Positions 16,380-25,118 of a stretch of DNA of 64,000 bases are shown one piece after another. Origin of the DNA: an uncultured Bacteroidales bacterium (GTDB taxonomy: Bacteria > Bacteroidota > Bacteroidia > Bacteroidales > Bacteroidaceae); NCBI GenBank assembly GCA_902787575.1, contig CADAGX010000006.1, positions 27,979-91,978 of the forward strand, written 5' to 3'. The first letter of the stretch is position 1. The number at the start of each line of letters is the position of its first letter. The notes under the pieces were generated by a model that saw only the letters and a program-made list of their open reading frames with translations, was not told where the DNA came from and searched no databases. The translations under genes were made by a program, and so were the position numbers.

Positions 16380-17330
16380 ATGAAAAAGCATTTTCTTTAT
16401 CTTGCACTGATGGCAGGCATGACGCTGGGCTTCACAGCTTGCAGCGGAGACGATGACAACGAAGCGAAGGCTCCCGAACTGCCGACGACAAAGCCGCTGG
16501 CTCTGGCGAAGCAGGCCGTAGAACTCGAATTTACCGCCGATTTGACAGCGCCATTCGAGAAAATCATTCTTACCGAGACCGGCAAGGCACTTCTCAACCG
16601 TCGCGAGCTGGCTTCGAACGATACCCGCGCCACTGCCAGCGATGATTATTTTATTGGCACGTATACGGTGAAAGGTAACGTGTATACTATCATCGATAAC
16701 GTGGGCAACGTTTACTGTACCTTGAATATTACGCCAAATGCCGCAGGCACCGCCACGGATGTGACGATTAAAATCGGCGATGAGGAAGAAGTAGTTGCAA
16801 AAGCCGACGCTGAGGAGAAGAACGAAGAAAGCATGACAAATACGCTCTGTCGTGACTGGACAATCGTTTATACTGACCTTCAGTACGAAGCAGACTTTGC
16901 CGCCGTTGGTAAGATATTCGGTCTCGACAAAGACTACGCTCCCAACAGTTTGAACGACGTTCTGAGGTATGCAAAGACGCAGGCAGATATCGACGAAGAG
17001 CTCGAGGAAGGAATGGCCATCACAGATGTTATCTTCACTCGCAGCGGTTCGTTTATTCTCCTCTTCGAGAACGGAAAATGTTTCGTCGGCGGCTGGCAGT
17101 GGGATCAGAAGGTCGGATACATCACTTACAAGTGGGAAAACGAAGATATGAAGACCATCTTCGAGAATGAGAACGATTACGGCGACGCTACCGCAGTCTT
17201 CGGCACCGGAACCTTGAAGAAAGTTACTTATTACACGCTGACGCTGAAGTCCGACAACATTACGAACAAGAAGAACGGCAAGGACGAAAAGTACAAAGTG
17301 TCCATCACATTCTTCCTGAGAGAGAAATAA
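16380..17330 (+). CDS. Hypothetical lipoprotein
   Basis: A 316-aa lipoprotein I cannot assign to a family. The signal peptide ends in a lipobox (GFTAC, Cys21), and the residues after it (SGDDDNE) are strongly acidic, which fits the Bacteroidetes lipoprotein export signal for surface display. The rest is soluble, Lys/Glu/Asp-rich, and predicted to be mostly beta with repeated short segments such as GTYTVKGN and GNVYCTLN. It follows the outer-membrane protein by 59 bp and is closed by a strong terminator. Surface partner proteins are a reasonable guess only. Confidence 0.7.
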   Translation: MKKHFLYLALMAGMTLGFTACSGDDDNEAKAPELPTTKPLALAKQAVELEFTADLTAPFEKIILTETGKALLNRRELASNDTRATASDDYFIGTYTVKGNVYTIIDNVGNVYCTLNITPNAAGTATDVTIKIGDEEEVVAKADAEEKNEESMTNTLCRDWTIVYTDLQYEADFAAVGKIFGLDKDYAPNSLNDVLRYAKTQADIDEELEEGMAITDVIFTRSGSFILLFENGKCFVGGWQWDQKVGYITYKWENEDMKTIFENENDYGDATAVFGTGTLKKVTYYTLTLKSDNITNKKNGKDEKYKVSITFFLREK

Positions 17331-17362
17331 AGAAGATTCTTGCGGTCGGAAGACCGACACAG

Positions 17363-17399
17363 GACGGGAGGCACATGTCGTGCCTCCCGTCGTTTTTTT
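17363..17399 (+). terminator. Terminator after the lipoprotein gene
   Basis: A 12-bp stem (17363-17374 with 17380-17391, GACGGGAGGCAC and its complement), loop ATGTC, then TTTTTTT. Confidence 0.9.
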
Positions 17400-17401
17400 A
17401 T

Positions 17402-17501
17402 TCCAGCCCGTGGAAACTTTTATTCCTGCCCGTGAGAAAAAATTTCCTACACGTGGTTTCGGCAAAACTGCGTGCAGATATTTCAGAAACCACGCGCAAA
17501 T
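17402..17501. repeat. 22-bp-period degenerate palindromic array before purL (5 units)
   Basis: Units start at 17402 (TCCAGC CC GTGGAA), 17424 (TCCTGC CC GTGAGA), 17445 (TCCTAC AC GTGGTT), 17466 (AACTGC GT GCAGAT) and 17488 (AACCAC GC GCAAAT). The sequences are diverged but the 21-22 bp phase is kept. The array begins 3 bp after the preceding terminator. Confidence 0.65.
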
Positions 17502-17514
17502 ATTGAATCGCGGG

Positions 17515-17546
17515 TTGTGAAATCTGAATAATTTGTCGTATCTTTG
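17515..17546 (+). promoter_or_regulatory. purL promoter
   Basis: TTG at 17515-17517 and TATCTTTG at 17539-17546 with a 21-bp gap match the Bacteroidetes -33/-7 pattern. The purL ATG is 27 bp downstream. Confidence 0.65.
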
Positions 17547-17573
17547 TGGGCAAATACATTCAACCCAAGAAAT

Positions 17574-20500
17574 ATGACGATTACTTTCTTCCAGACGCCC
17601 TCGGGCAGCATCATTGCCACGCAGAGCAAGTCGGCCCTCCAGACCGCAGAAACGGAAAAACTATGTTGGCTCTACGGCGGTGCCAAGGCTCTCGCCGAGG
17701 GTTCTCTCAGCGGCTATTTCGTAGGCCCACGTCGCGAAATGATAACGCCGTGGAGCACAAACGCCGTGGAGATTACTCAGAATATGGCCATCACAGGCAT
17801 CATGCGAATTGAGGAGTTCTTCCCCGTAGAAAGTGCCGAGGCAGAATTCGACCCCATGCTGCAGCGAATGTACAACGGGCTGGACCAGCAGATTTTCAGC
17901 GTGGACATAAAGCCGGCTCCGATACGTCACATCGAGGATTTGGAAGCCTACAACGAGGCTGAGGGCCTTGCCCTCTCGCCCGAGGAGATAGCGTATCTGC
18001 GTGGCGTCGAGCAGCAGCTGGGCCGCCGGCTTACGGACAGTGAAGTGTTTGGCTTCGCACAGATAAACAGCGAGCACTGCCGCCACAAAATCTTTGGCGG
18101 CACTTTCATCATCGACGGGCAGGAAAAGGAAAGCAGCCTCTTCCAGTTGATAAAGCGCACTACGCAGGAGAATCCGCATCACATCATATCGGCGTACAAA
18201 GACAACGTAGCCTTCGCACAAGGCCCCGTGGTGGAGCAATTCGCGCCCGAGAATCACGCCACGAGCGACTGGTTCCGTGTAAAGGACATCGAGAGCGTGA
18301 TAAGCCTGAAGGCCGAAACGCACAATTTCCCCACCACAGTGGAACCGTTCAACGGCGCCAGCACAGGTACCGGCGGTGAGATTCGCGACCGCATGGGCGG
18401 TGGCACCGGCAGCTGGCCCATCGCCGGCACGGCCGTGTATATGACCAGTTATCCCGAAGGCGGCACGATGGAGCGCCGCCCGTGGCTCTATCAGACTCCC
18501 GAGCAGATTCTCATCAAGGCAAGCAACGGCGCCAGCGATTTCGGCAACAAATTCGGCCAGCCGCTGGTGGCAGGTTCGGTGCTGACCTTCGAACACGAGG
18601 AAAACGGCGAGAAGTATGGCTACGACAAAGTGATAATGCTGGCCGGCGGCGTGGGGTACGGCACGAAACGCGACTGCCTGAAGGGAACGCCACAGAAAGG
18701 GAACAAGATTGTGGTGGTAGGCGGCGACAACTATCGCATCGGCTTGGGCGGCGGCAGCGTGTCGAGCGTAGAGACCGGACGCTACAGCAGCGGCATAGAA
18801 CTCAACGCAGTGCAGCGCGCAAACCCCGAAATGCAGAAACGTGCCAACAATCTGGTGCGCGCCCTCTGTGAGGAGGACGTAAATCCCGTGGTGTCGATTC
18901 ACGACCACGGGTCGGCCGGGCACGTGAATTGCCTCTCGGAGTTGGTTGAGGAGTGTGGCGGCCTGATTGATATGAGCAAACTGCCTGTCGGCGACCCGAC
19001 GCTTTCGGCAAAAGAACTCATCGCAAACGAAAGTCAGGAGCGCATGGGCCTGCTCATCGACGAGCGGCATATCGAACACGTGCGGCAGATTGCCGAGCGC
19101 GAACGTGCACCGCTCTACGTGGTGGGCGAGACAACCGGCGATGCGCACTTTGCTTTCCAGCAGGCCGACGGCGTGCGACCCTTCGATCTCGACGTGGCGC
19201 AAATGTTCGGACACTCACCAAAGACCGTGATGAAGGACGAAACCGTCACTCGTACATACGAAAATGCGACTTATACGCCCGATTCCATCGCCGACAAGCT
19301 GGAGCGCGTGCTGCGCCTCGAGGCCGTGGCTTGCAAAGATTGGCTCACCAACAAGGTGGACCGCTCCGTCACCGGAAAAGTGGCGCGTCAGCAGTGCCAA
19401 GGCGAACTTCAGTTGCCGCTTTCGGACTGTGGCGTCGTGGCGCTCGACTATCGTGGCCGCAAAGGCATAGCCACTGCTCTGGGTCACGCACCGCAGGCTG
19501 CACTGGCTGACCCGGCAGCAGGCTCCGTGCTGAGCGTGGCAGAGTCGCTGACAAACCTCGTTTGGGCACCGCTGGAGGAGAAACTCGACAGCGTCAGCCT
19601 TAGTGCCAACTGGATGTGGCCGTGCCGTGCACAGAAAGGCGAGGACGCCCGTCTGTATCAGGCTGTCGAAGCATTGTCCGACTTCTGCTGCCAGCTGCAA
19701 ATCAACGTGCCGACGGGCAAGGACTCGCTGTCGATGACACAGAAGTATCCCAACGGCGAGAAGATTGTATCGCCCGGCACCGTCATCGTGAGCAGCGGCG
19801 GATTGGTTTCTGACATACGCAAAGTGGTTTCTCCCGTGCTGGCCGACGAGCCTCGCAGCGCGCTCTATCATATCGACTTCTCGTTTGATGCACTGCGACT
19901 GGGCGGAAGTGCGCTGGCACAGAGCATGGGACGCGTTGGCTCGGATGTCCCCACCGTGACGAACGCCGAATATTTCCGCGACGCGTTCGACGCTGTGCAA
20001 GACTGCGTGCGGCGTGGTCTCCTTTTGGCTGGCCACGACATCAGCGCGGGCGGACTTGTGACGACGCTGCTCGAGATGTGCTTCGCCAACACGCATGGCG
20101 GCATCAAATTGAACCTTGTGAATATCGACGAGACAGATATCGTGAAGATTCTCTTTGCCGAGAATCCCGGCGTCGTGGTGCAGGTTTCTACCCAGCACGA
20201 GGCAGAGTTCAAGAAACTCATGGACGAAGCCGGCGTGGCATACGCCTATATCGGAGTTCCGCAGCGCGAACGCTTTCTTAGCATACGCAAGGGCGAGCAG
20301 CAGGAGGTGCTGGACATCGACCATCTGCGCGACGTATGGTACGAAACGTCGCACCGCCTCGACCGCAAGCAGAGCCGGAACGGCAAGGCCGACGAACGCT
20401 TCCAGAACTACAAGCGGCAGCCGCTCGAATGGCTGCTGCCCAAAAAGTTCACGGGCAAGCTGAAACAATATGGCATCAACGCCGACCGACGCGAGCCGAC

Positions 20501-21269
20501 AGGCCTTCACGCTGCCATCATACGCGAAAAAGGTACAAACGGCGAGCGCGAAATGGCCTACATGCTATATCTGGCCGGATTCGACGTGAAGGATGTGATG
20601 ATGACGGACCTCATCAGCGGCCGTGAGACGCTCGACGATGTGAACTTCATCGTCTTCTGCGGCGGATTCTCGAACAGCGATGTGCTCGGCTCGGCCAAGG
20701 GATGGGCCGGTGCCTTCCTTTATAATCCGAAAGCCAAAGAGACGTTGGATCGTTTCTACGCGCGGCAGGACACCCTGTCGTTGGGCGTTTGCAACGGATG
20801 TCAGTTAATGGTGGAACTCGGACTCGTGGGCGGCGGCAAGACGAAGGCCCGGATGCTGCACAACGACTCGCACAAGTTCGAATCGGGCTTCGTGGGACTT
20901 ACGGTGCAGCCCAACGAAAGCATCCTGCTGCGCACGCTTGCCGGTGCTAAGTTGGGCATTTGGGTGGCTCACGGCGAAGGGAAATTCTCGCTGCCGGGCA
21001 ACGAGAAAGACTGGAACGTAGTGCTGAAATATTCCCACGAGGGCTATCCTGCCAATCCTAATGGCAGCGACTTTGCCACTGCGGGCATTTGTTCGGCCGA
21101 CGGCCGTCATCTGGCCATGATGCCACATCTGGAGCGTGCCTTCTACCCGTGGCAATGCGGATGCTACCCCGAGTCGCGACGGCTGACGGACGAGGTGACG
21201 CCATGGATTGAAGCCTTCGTAAATGCTCGCGAATGGGTGAAGAAGCAGAAACAAGGCGCGGGGAAATAA
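17574..21269 (+). CDS. purL: Phosphoribosylformylglycinamidine synthase, large single-chain form
   Basis: Converts FGAR, glutamine and ATP to FGAM in purine synthesis. The 1231-aa length is that of the fused large PurL. In order: N-terminal PurS-like domain (about 1-150), linker and first AIRS-type ATP domain (EHCRHKIFGG, LKAETHNFPTTVEPFNGAST), second AIRS-type half (about 600-950) and a C-terminal glutamine amidotransferase. The nucleophile Cys is in LGVCNGCQL, and the His/Glu pair in MMPHLERAFYPW. ATG 17574 is chosen because it lies downstream of the -7 box; a TTG- or GTG-type upstream start would fall inside the promoter. A strong hairpin follows the stop. Confidence 0.98.
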   Translation: MTITFFQTPSGSIIATQSKSALQTAETEKLCWLYGGAKALAEGSLSGYFVGPRREMITPWSTNAVEITQNMAITGIMRIEEFFPVESAEAEFDPMLQRMYNGLDQQIFSVDIKPAPIRHIEDLEAYNEAEGLALSPEEIAYLRGVEQQLGRRLTDSEVFGFAQINSEHCRHKIFGGTFIIDGQEKESSLFQLIKRTTQENPHHIISAYKDNVAFAQGPVVEQFAPENHATSDWFRVKDIESVISLKAETHNFPTTVEPFNGASTGTGGEIRDRMGGGTGSWPIAGTAVYMTSYPEGGTMERRPWLYQTPEQILIKASNGASDFGNKFGQPLVAGSVLTFEHEENGEKYGYDKVIMLAGGVGYGTKRDCLKGTPQKGNKIVVVGGDNYRIGLGGGSVSSVETGRYSSGIELNAVQRANPEMQKRANNLVRALCEEDVNPVVSIHDHGSAGHVNCLSELVEECGGLIDMSKLPVGDPTLSAKELIANESQERMGLLIDERHIEHVRQIAERERAPLYVVGETTGDAHFAFQQADGVRPFDLDVAQMFGHSPKTVMKDETVTRTYENATYTPDSIADKLERVLRLEAVACKDWLTNKVDRSVTGKVARQQCQGELQLPLSDCGVVALDYRGRKGIATALGHAPQAALADPAAGSVLSVAESLTNLVWAPLEEKLDSVSLSANWMWPCRAQKGEDARLYQAVEALSDFCCQLQINVPTGKDSLSMTQKYPNGEKIVSPGTVIVSSGGLVSDIRKVVSPVLADEPRSALYHIDFSFDALRLGGSALAQSMGRVGSDVPTVTNAEYFRDAFDAVQDCVRRGLLLAGHDISAGGLVTTLLEMCFANTHGGIKLNLVNIDETDIVKILFAENPGVVVQVSTQHEAEFKKLMDEAGVAYAYIGVPQRERFLSIRKGEQQEVLDIDHLRDVWYETSHRLDRKQSRNGKADERFQNYKRQPLEWLLPKKFTGKLKQYGINADRREPTGLHAAIIREKGTNGEREMAYMLYLAGFDVKDVMMTDLISGRETLDDVNFIVFCGGFSNSDVLGSAKGWAGAFLYNPKAKETLDRFYARQDTLSLGVCNGCQLMVELGLVGGGKTKARMLHNDSHKFESGFVGLTVQPNESILLRTLAGAKLGIWVAHGEGKFSLPGNEKDWNVVLKYSHEGYPANPNGSDFATAGICSADGRHLAMMPHLERAFYPWQCGCYPESRRLTDEVTPWIEAFVNAREWVKKQKQGAGK

Positions 21270-21290
21270 AACCGAAGGTCGGAGACAGCA

Positions 21291-21327
21291 TGCCGAGGCC
21301 GGCCCTCAGAATCCGGCCTCGACGGCA
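21291..21327 (+). terminator. Strong hairpin between purL and the chromate transporter genes
   Basis: TGCCGAGGCCGG (21291-21302) pairs with CCGGCCTCG-A-CGGCA (21313-21327), leaving a 10-nt loop and one bulge. No T-run follows, so it is more likely an mRNA-stabilising or attenuating hairpin than a classical terminator. Confidence 0.5.
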
Positions 21328-21353
21328 TCCGAAAACAGAACGCGAGACGTTGC

Positions 21354-21881
21354 ATGGAACTCTTCATAACTTTTTTTCGCATCGGCCTTTTTACCATTGG
21401 CGGCGGTTACGCCATGATTCCCCTCATCGAGGAACAGGTGGTTCGACGCAAGCAATGGCTCAGTTCGGCTGAGCTAATGGACCTTATCGCGGTTGCGCAG
21501 TCGTGTCCTGGCATCTTCGCCGTAAATATCAGCATCTTCGTGGGCTACAAACGACGTGGGCTATGGGGTGCTTTCATGGGCACGCTGGGTACGGTTATGC
21601 CGTCGTTTCTCATCATTCTTGCCATCGCGCTCATTTTCCAGCAGTATCGCCAGAATCCTTACGTCGAGCGGATTTTCCGCGGCATCAGGCCGGCAGTGGT
21701 GGCGCTTATCGCCGCACCCGTGTTTCGCATGGCCCAGAGTGCAAAGATCAACCGCTACAATGTGTGGATTCCTGCCGTGGCAGCGCTGGCGATATGGCTG
21801 CTGGGTGTCAGTCCCATCTATGTTATTCTGATTGCCGGCATGGGAGGCTACGTCTATGGCCAGTACATTAAAAACGAGTGA
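21354..21881 (+). CDS. Chromate transporter, first half-size subunit
   Basis: A 175-aa membrane protein of the CHR (chromate ion transporter) superfamily, short-chain type, in which two half-size proteins from neighbouring genes form the transporter. Signature IGGGYAMIPLIEEQVV (about residues 14-29) and AVAQSCPGIFAVNISIFVG (about 45-63) are visible, followed by three hydrophobic stretches. The real substrate in anaerobes may not be chromate. The stop codon lies inside a unit of the palindromic repeat. The partner gene follows after 44 bp. Confidence 0.9.
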   Translation: MELFITFFRIGLFTIGGGYAMIPLIEEQVVRRKQWLSSAELMDLIAVAQSCPGIFAVNISIFVGYKRRGLWGAFMGTLGTVMPSFLIILAIALIFQQYRQNPYVERIFRGIRPAVVALIAAPVFRMAQSAKINRYNVWIPAVAALAIWLLGVSPIYVILIAGMGGYVYGQYIKNE

Positions 21882-21912
21882 CGCGTGGCAACTTTGAATA
21901 GCACACACAGCA
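21877..21912. repeat. Two-unit palindromic repeat across the first chromate transporter stop
   Basis: AGTGAC GC GTGGCA (21877-21890) includes the TGA stop at 21879-21881. A degenerate TAGCAC AC ACAGCA follows at 21899, 22 bp away. Confidence 0.55.
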
Positions 21913-21925
21913 AAATATTTTCTGC

Positions 21926-22504
21926 ATGATACTTTTATTCCTTCGTCTCTTCTGGACTTTCTTTCTGATAGGTCTTTTCGGCTTTGGCGGCGGCTACGCC
22001 ATGATTTCCATGATTCAGGGAGAAATCGTGACGCACTACCATTGGCTTACGATGGGCGAGTTCACTGATATCGTGGCCATCAGCCAGAGTACGCCGGGTC
22101 CCATCGGTATCAACAGCGCCACCTATGTGGGCTACACCAGCATAATAAATGCCGGCTACAGCCACGCTTGGGGCGTGCTCGGCTCGTTTGTGGCCAGCTT
22201 TGCTGTGGTATTGCCCAGTTTCGTGCTTATGATTCTCATTAGCAAGTTCCTGCTCAAGTATTACACGCATCCCGCCGTGGAAAATACGTTTGCTGGCCTG
22301 CGTCCCGCAGTTGTCGGCCTACTTGCCGCAGCCGCTTTGTTACTTATGAACGCCGAGAACTTCAGCAGCTACGCCGAGTCGCCGTGGCAATTCTGCATTA
22401 GCGTGGCAATCTTTGCCTTCGCATTCATCAGTCAGCGTGTCTATAAGATGAATCCCATACACATTTTGCTGCTTTGCGGAATAGCCGGGCTGATTCTCTT
22501 CTGA
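21926..22504 (+). CDS. Chromate transporter, second half-size subunit
   Basis: A 192-aa CHR-family membrane protein and partner of the preceding gene. Motifs: FGFGGGYAMISMIQGEIV (about residues 15-32), VAISQSTPGPIGINSATYVG (about 51-70) and GLRPAVVGLLAAAALLL (about 119-135). The two halves are homologous but diverged, as expected for an old duplication with opposite membrane topology. A bidirectional terminator follows and separates it from the convergent DUF5606 gene. Confidence 0.9.
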   Translation: MILLFLRLFWTFFLIGLFGFGGGYAMISMIQGEIVTHYHWLTMGEFTDIVAISQSTPGPIGINSATYVGYTSIINAGYSHAWGVLGSFVASFAVVLPSFVLMILISKFLLKYYTHPAVENTFAGLRPAVVGLLAAAALLLMNAENFSSYAESPWQFCISVAIFAFAFISQRVYKMNPIHILLLCGIAGLILF

Positions 22505-22535
22505 GGCAGTACGCGCTGTAGGGGTACACAAAAAA

Positions 22536-22575
22536 GCCGGAGGCTGACGGATGAAGACAGCCTCCGGCACATTTT
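22536..22575. terminator. Bidirectional terminator between chromate transporter and DUF5606
   Basis: An 11-bp stem (GCCGGAGGCTG at 22536-22546 with CAGCCTCCGGC at 22558-22568) has A-run CAAAAAA on the left and ATTTTTTT on the right, so it can stop both convergent transcripts. Confidence 0.85.
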
Positions 22576-22587
22576 TTTCTTGCGGAC

Positions 22588-23052
22588 TTAGGCTTTTGCG
22601 TCGTCGGACGCAGCTTTTTCGCGGTCGGCGATGTTGTCGCCCTGTGTCTCCTGCAGCGACTCGTCGAAGTCGGTGATGCCATTTTCGAGCAGCAGGTTGT
22701 ACCACGTAAGCAGCTTCTTCATGTCGCTGGGATAAACGCGGTCGCGGTCAAATTCGGGCAGCACTTCTGCCACGTAGGCCGTCAGTTCCTGCTTTGTGGC
22801 CTTACGTGGGTCGAGCGACGTAGGGCCGCCGTTTTCTTTCTGCTGTATGTTTTTCATAACCTGACGCAGCGGCACTTCCTCTGTGTCGGTGTACATGGCG
22901 ATGTCCGACAGCGAGATTACGCGGTCGGTGGCGAAGACTGGCATGCGCTTGTGCTCTGCATCGAGCGTTTCTACGATGAGATTGCTGTTGCCACGGGACA
23001 CAAGTTTGTAGAGTCCCGGCTTTCCGGAGATGGCTAAGATTGTTTCTAACAT
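22588..23052 (-). CDS. DUF5606 domain-containing protein
   Basis: A 154-aa cytoplasmic protein of the DUF5606 family of Bacteroidetes, function unknown. The N-terminus (MLETILAISGKPGLYKLVS) looks like a small SH3-like or KOW-like beta domain, followed by helices with PSDMKKLLTWYNLLLE. The C-terminal tail is acidic and Ala-rich. Start ATG 23052 is preferred; an ATG at 23064 adds four residues. It is the last gene of the nusB-yajC-ybbR-coaE minus-strand run, so it may be a housekeeping accessory. Confidence 0.8.
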   Translation of the reverse strand: MLETILAISGKPGLYKLVSRGNSNLIVETLDAEHKRMPVFATDRVISLSDIAMYTDTEEVPLRQVMKNIQQKENGGPTSLDPRKATKQELTAYVAEVLPEFDRDRVYPSDMKKLLTWYNLLLENGITDFDESLQETQGDNIADREKAASDDAKA

Positions 23053-23088
23053 ATTATTTTGCATTTAAAAATTTGTAACGTGTGAAAA

Positions 23089-23682
23089 TTATTTTTCCTC
23101 GTGTAGCAATTCCGATACGACGTGTCGCAACTGTGGCAACAACGTGTCGCATCCTTCGCTGTCATTCGTGACAATGTAGTCGGCACGCTGTCGCTGTTCG
23201 GCCTTCTGGTGTGCCATGCGCGCTTCCACCTGTGCCTGTGTGGCTCCATCGCGCTGCATTGCACGGCGCAGGCGTGTCTGTGTCGGTGCCTCCACGCAGA
23301 GTGTGGCGTCGAGACCCTCGTGAAATCCGCTCTCGAAGAGGATGGCGCTCTCCACCGCAGCCAGTGGTGCCGTCTGCCGGGCGAGCCATTGCTCCAAGTC
23401 GCGGCGAACAGCAGGGTGGACCAGTGCGTTTACCGCCTGCGCATGCGTCGCATCGCCGAAAATGTAGGCTGCCAGCACACGTCGCTGCAAGTGGCCTTCG
23501 GCATCGTACACCTGTGGACCGGCCAACTGCGTGAGGGCGCTTCGCAGCTGTGCGTCGTCCTCCTCGAGCCGTTTGGCCGCAGCATCGCAATCATAGACCG
23601 GTATGCCCCAATGCTCGCTGAGCAACCGAGAGACATAACTCTTGCCGCTGCCGATGCCACCTGTGATGCCCAGCAGTTTCAT
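23089..23682 (-). CDS. coaE: Dephospho-CoA kinase
   Basis: Phosphorylates dephospho-CoA, the last step of coenzyme A synthesis. The 197-aa length is normal. The P-loop GITGGIGSGKS is at residues 5-15, the substrate/lid region follows with VYDCDAAAKRL and LVHPAVRRDLEQWL, and the ADYIVTNDSEG segment is near the C-terminus. It overlaps the YbbR-like gene upstream by 4 bp. The last 25 codons coincide with a four-unit palindromic repeat array (23095-23173), so the C-terminal tail (about DTLLPQLRHVV onward) is encoded by repeat DNA. Confidence 0.95.
   Translation of the reverse strand: MKLLGITGGIGSGKSYVSRLLSEHWGIPVYDCDAAAKRLEEDDAQLRSALTQLAGPQVYDAEGHLQRRVLAAYIFGDATHAQAVNALVHPAVRRDLEQWLARQTAPLAAVESAILFESGFHEGLDATLCVEAPTQTRLRRAMQRDGATQAQVEARMAHQKAEQRQRADYIVTNDSEGCDTLLPQLRHVVSELLHEEK
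23095..23173. repeat. Palindromic repeat array inside the coaE 3' coding region (4 units)
   Basis: Units start at 23095 (TTCCTC GT GTAGCA), 23116 (TACGAC GT GTCGCA), 23138 (AACAAC GT GTCGCA) and 23160 (TGTCAT TC GTGACA), spaced 21, 22 and 22 bp. The phase matches the intergenic arrays although the DNA is coding. Confidence 0.6.
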
Positions 23683-24692
23683 TCCTCCGAACCGTCCCCC
23701 TCAGCGGTGCGTTCTTCTATCAGATAGTCCACTTCCTGCGGTGCGATGCGCACATTCGCCACGCCCTCGGGCAGGGATTTCAGATGCAAGTGGAGTTTCT
23801 CTGATTCGTTGCGTAGAAGTTCCTCGTAGGTGAAGGCCAGCACAAAGTTGTCGGCCGTGAATTCCTGATAACGGGCTGCGCCGACGCGGAATGTGATGGT
23901 TGCTTGTGCGGGAAACGTGCGCAGGCGACGCTCGGCCGGGAAGTTGAGACCGATGATTGGCACCTGCACCGATTTTTCTGTGTAGTAATCCACGCTGGCT
24001 GACACCGTGACGCGGCTGGGTTCGTACTTGACGCCGCGTATCGGCATGAGGCGTGTTTCGAAGACTGCGTCCTGTGTCAGTCCCATTTGCGAGAGCGCCT
24101 GGGTGAAAGCCGCAGTCATGGTATCGCGCACGCTGGCTGGCGCATACACATCTACCGAGTCTGGCACGACGCTTACGCCCTGCAGATAATTCTGCGGCGA
24201 CGTGGTGAAAGTGCCGACAACGCGCACCGGAAGTCGGTGCCGCAAGCCTCGGTTGTAGTAAAACTCCAGCGTGTCGGGACGCAAACCTTCTATGTGCGTG
24301 GTACTTTCGAGCTGACTTTGCACGGCACGCAGCACGTCGTTTTGCGGAATCTGCACGCGGCCGCTCACCGCTCCGTTGTCATAGTTGCGGAAATCAAGCG
24401 TCACCGGACGCATAGAGCGGCTGCTGACAAAGCGCACAAGCATGGTACCCTTGTCGCGAACCGACACACTGACCTGCTCGGGCAGCTCCGTGGTAATATG
24501 TACGCCCTCGGGGACTTCTGTCAGCCGTAGTGGCACGGAAAGTTCGACCGCGAACGTGTCGTTGAGCCTTACCATGAGCCAAAATCCAGCCGCCACCAGC
24601 AGAAAAAAGAGAAAGACGAATCCTTCCTGAGCGCGGACGCTCTGGAAGAAAGTCTGAAAATGGCTTGTGAAACGGCGGAAACTTTGCTTCAT
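23679..24692 (-). CDS. YbbR-like (CdaR-type) membrane-anchored protein
   Basis: A 337-aa protein with one N-terminal membrane helix (about residues 24-43, EGFVFLFFLLVAAGFWLMV) and an extracytoplasmic part of about three YbbR-like beta domains (each about 80-90 aa, with repeats of the V.V...P..V.V type). In Firmicutes, YbbR/CdaR regulates the di-AMP cyclase; in Bacteroidales it is commonly near coaE and nusB and its role is unproven. It overlaps coaE by 4 bp and follows yajC by 36 bp. Confidence 0.85.
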   Translation of the reverse strand: MKQSFRRFTSHFQTFFQSVRAQEGFVFLFFLLVAAGFWLMVRLNDTFAVELSVPLRLTEVPEGVHITTELPEQVSVSVRDKGTMLVRFVSSRSMRPVTLDFRNYDNGAVSGRVQIPQNDVLRAVQSQLESTTHIEGLRPDTLEFYYNRGLRHRLPVRVVGTFTTSPQNYLQGVSVVPDSVDVYAPASVRDTMTAAFTQALSQMGLTQDAVFETRLMPIRGVKYEPSRVTVSASVDYYTEKSVQVPIIGLNFPAERRLRTFPAQATITFRVGAARYQEFTADNFVLAFTYEELLRNESEKLHLHLKSLPEGVANVRIAPQEVDYLIEERTAEGDGSEE

Positions 24693-24728
24693 ACGTCGGA
24701 ATTTCGCGGCCTGCAGCCAGAAATGTGG

Positions 24729-25037
24729 TTACTGCACGGGCTGAGGCGACGCGTACACGGAGTTGCGGTCCACCTTAATGCGAACACCGCTGGCCACCTC
24801 TATCAGAAGTGCGTTGTCGGCTTCCTCAATTTGCTTAACAACGCCATAAATTCCGCCGGCAGTCACCACATTTTGGCCAACAGCTATGGAATTGCGAAAC
24901 TTCTGTATCTCTTTCTGCTTTTTCTGCTGCGGGCGGAAAAAGAAAAGGTACATAATCACAAAAATGAGCAGCATCATCACCATCATTGACATGCCGCCTC
25001 CGCCGGCGCCATTCGCCGCTTGCATAAAAGTAAACAT
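24729..25037 (-). CDS. yajC: Preprotein translocase subunit YajC
   Basis: A 102-aa small inner-membrane protein associated with SecDF and the Sec translocon. One Met/Leu-rich membrane helix is visible (about residues 17-36) followed by FRPQQKKQKEIQKF, the classic cytoplasmic signature, then VGQNVVTAGGIYGVVKQIEE, a small beta domain. The N-terminal glycine stretch (GAGGGGMS) is typical of Bacteroidetes YajC. It lies between nusB and the YbbR-like gene. Confidence 0.95.
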   Translation of the reverse strand: MFTFMQAANGAGGGGMSMMVMMLLIFVIMYLFFFRPQQKKQKEIQKFRNSIAVGQNVVTAGGIYGVVKQIEEADNALLIEVASGVRIKVDRNSVYASPQPVQ

Positions 25038-25118
25038 AGGAATTATAGTTTTAAAGTTTGTTTTCTGCTGTTTGAGTGCCGTTGCCGCACTGCCACACGC
25101 GGCAGCCGCTAAATGAAG

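Noticed and set aside
21354-22504. Chromate transporter split by a frameshift
   Set aside because: Two half-size CHR proteins encoded by adjacent genes are a normal form; each has its own start and complete domain.
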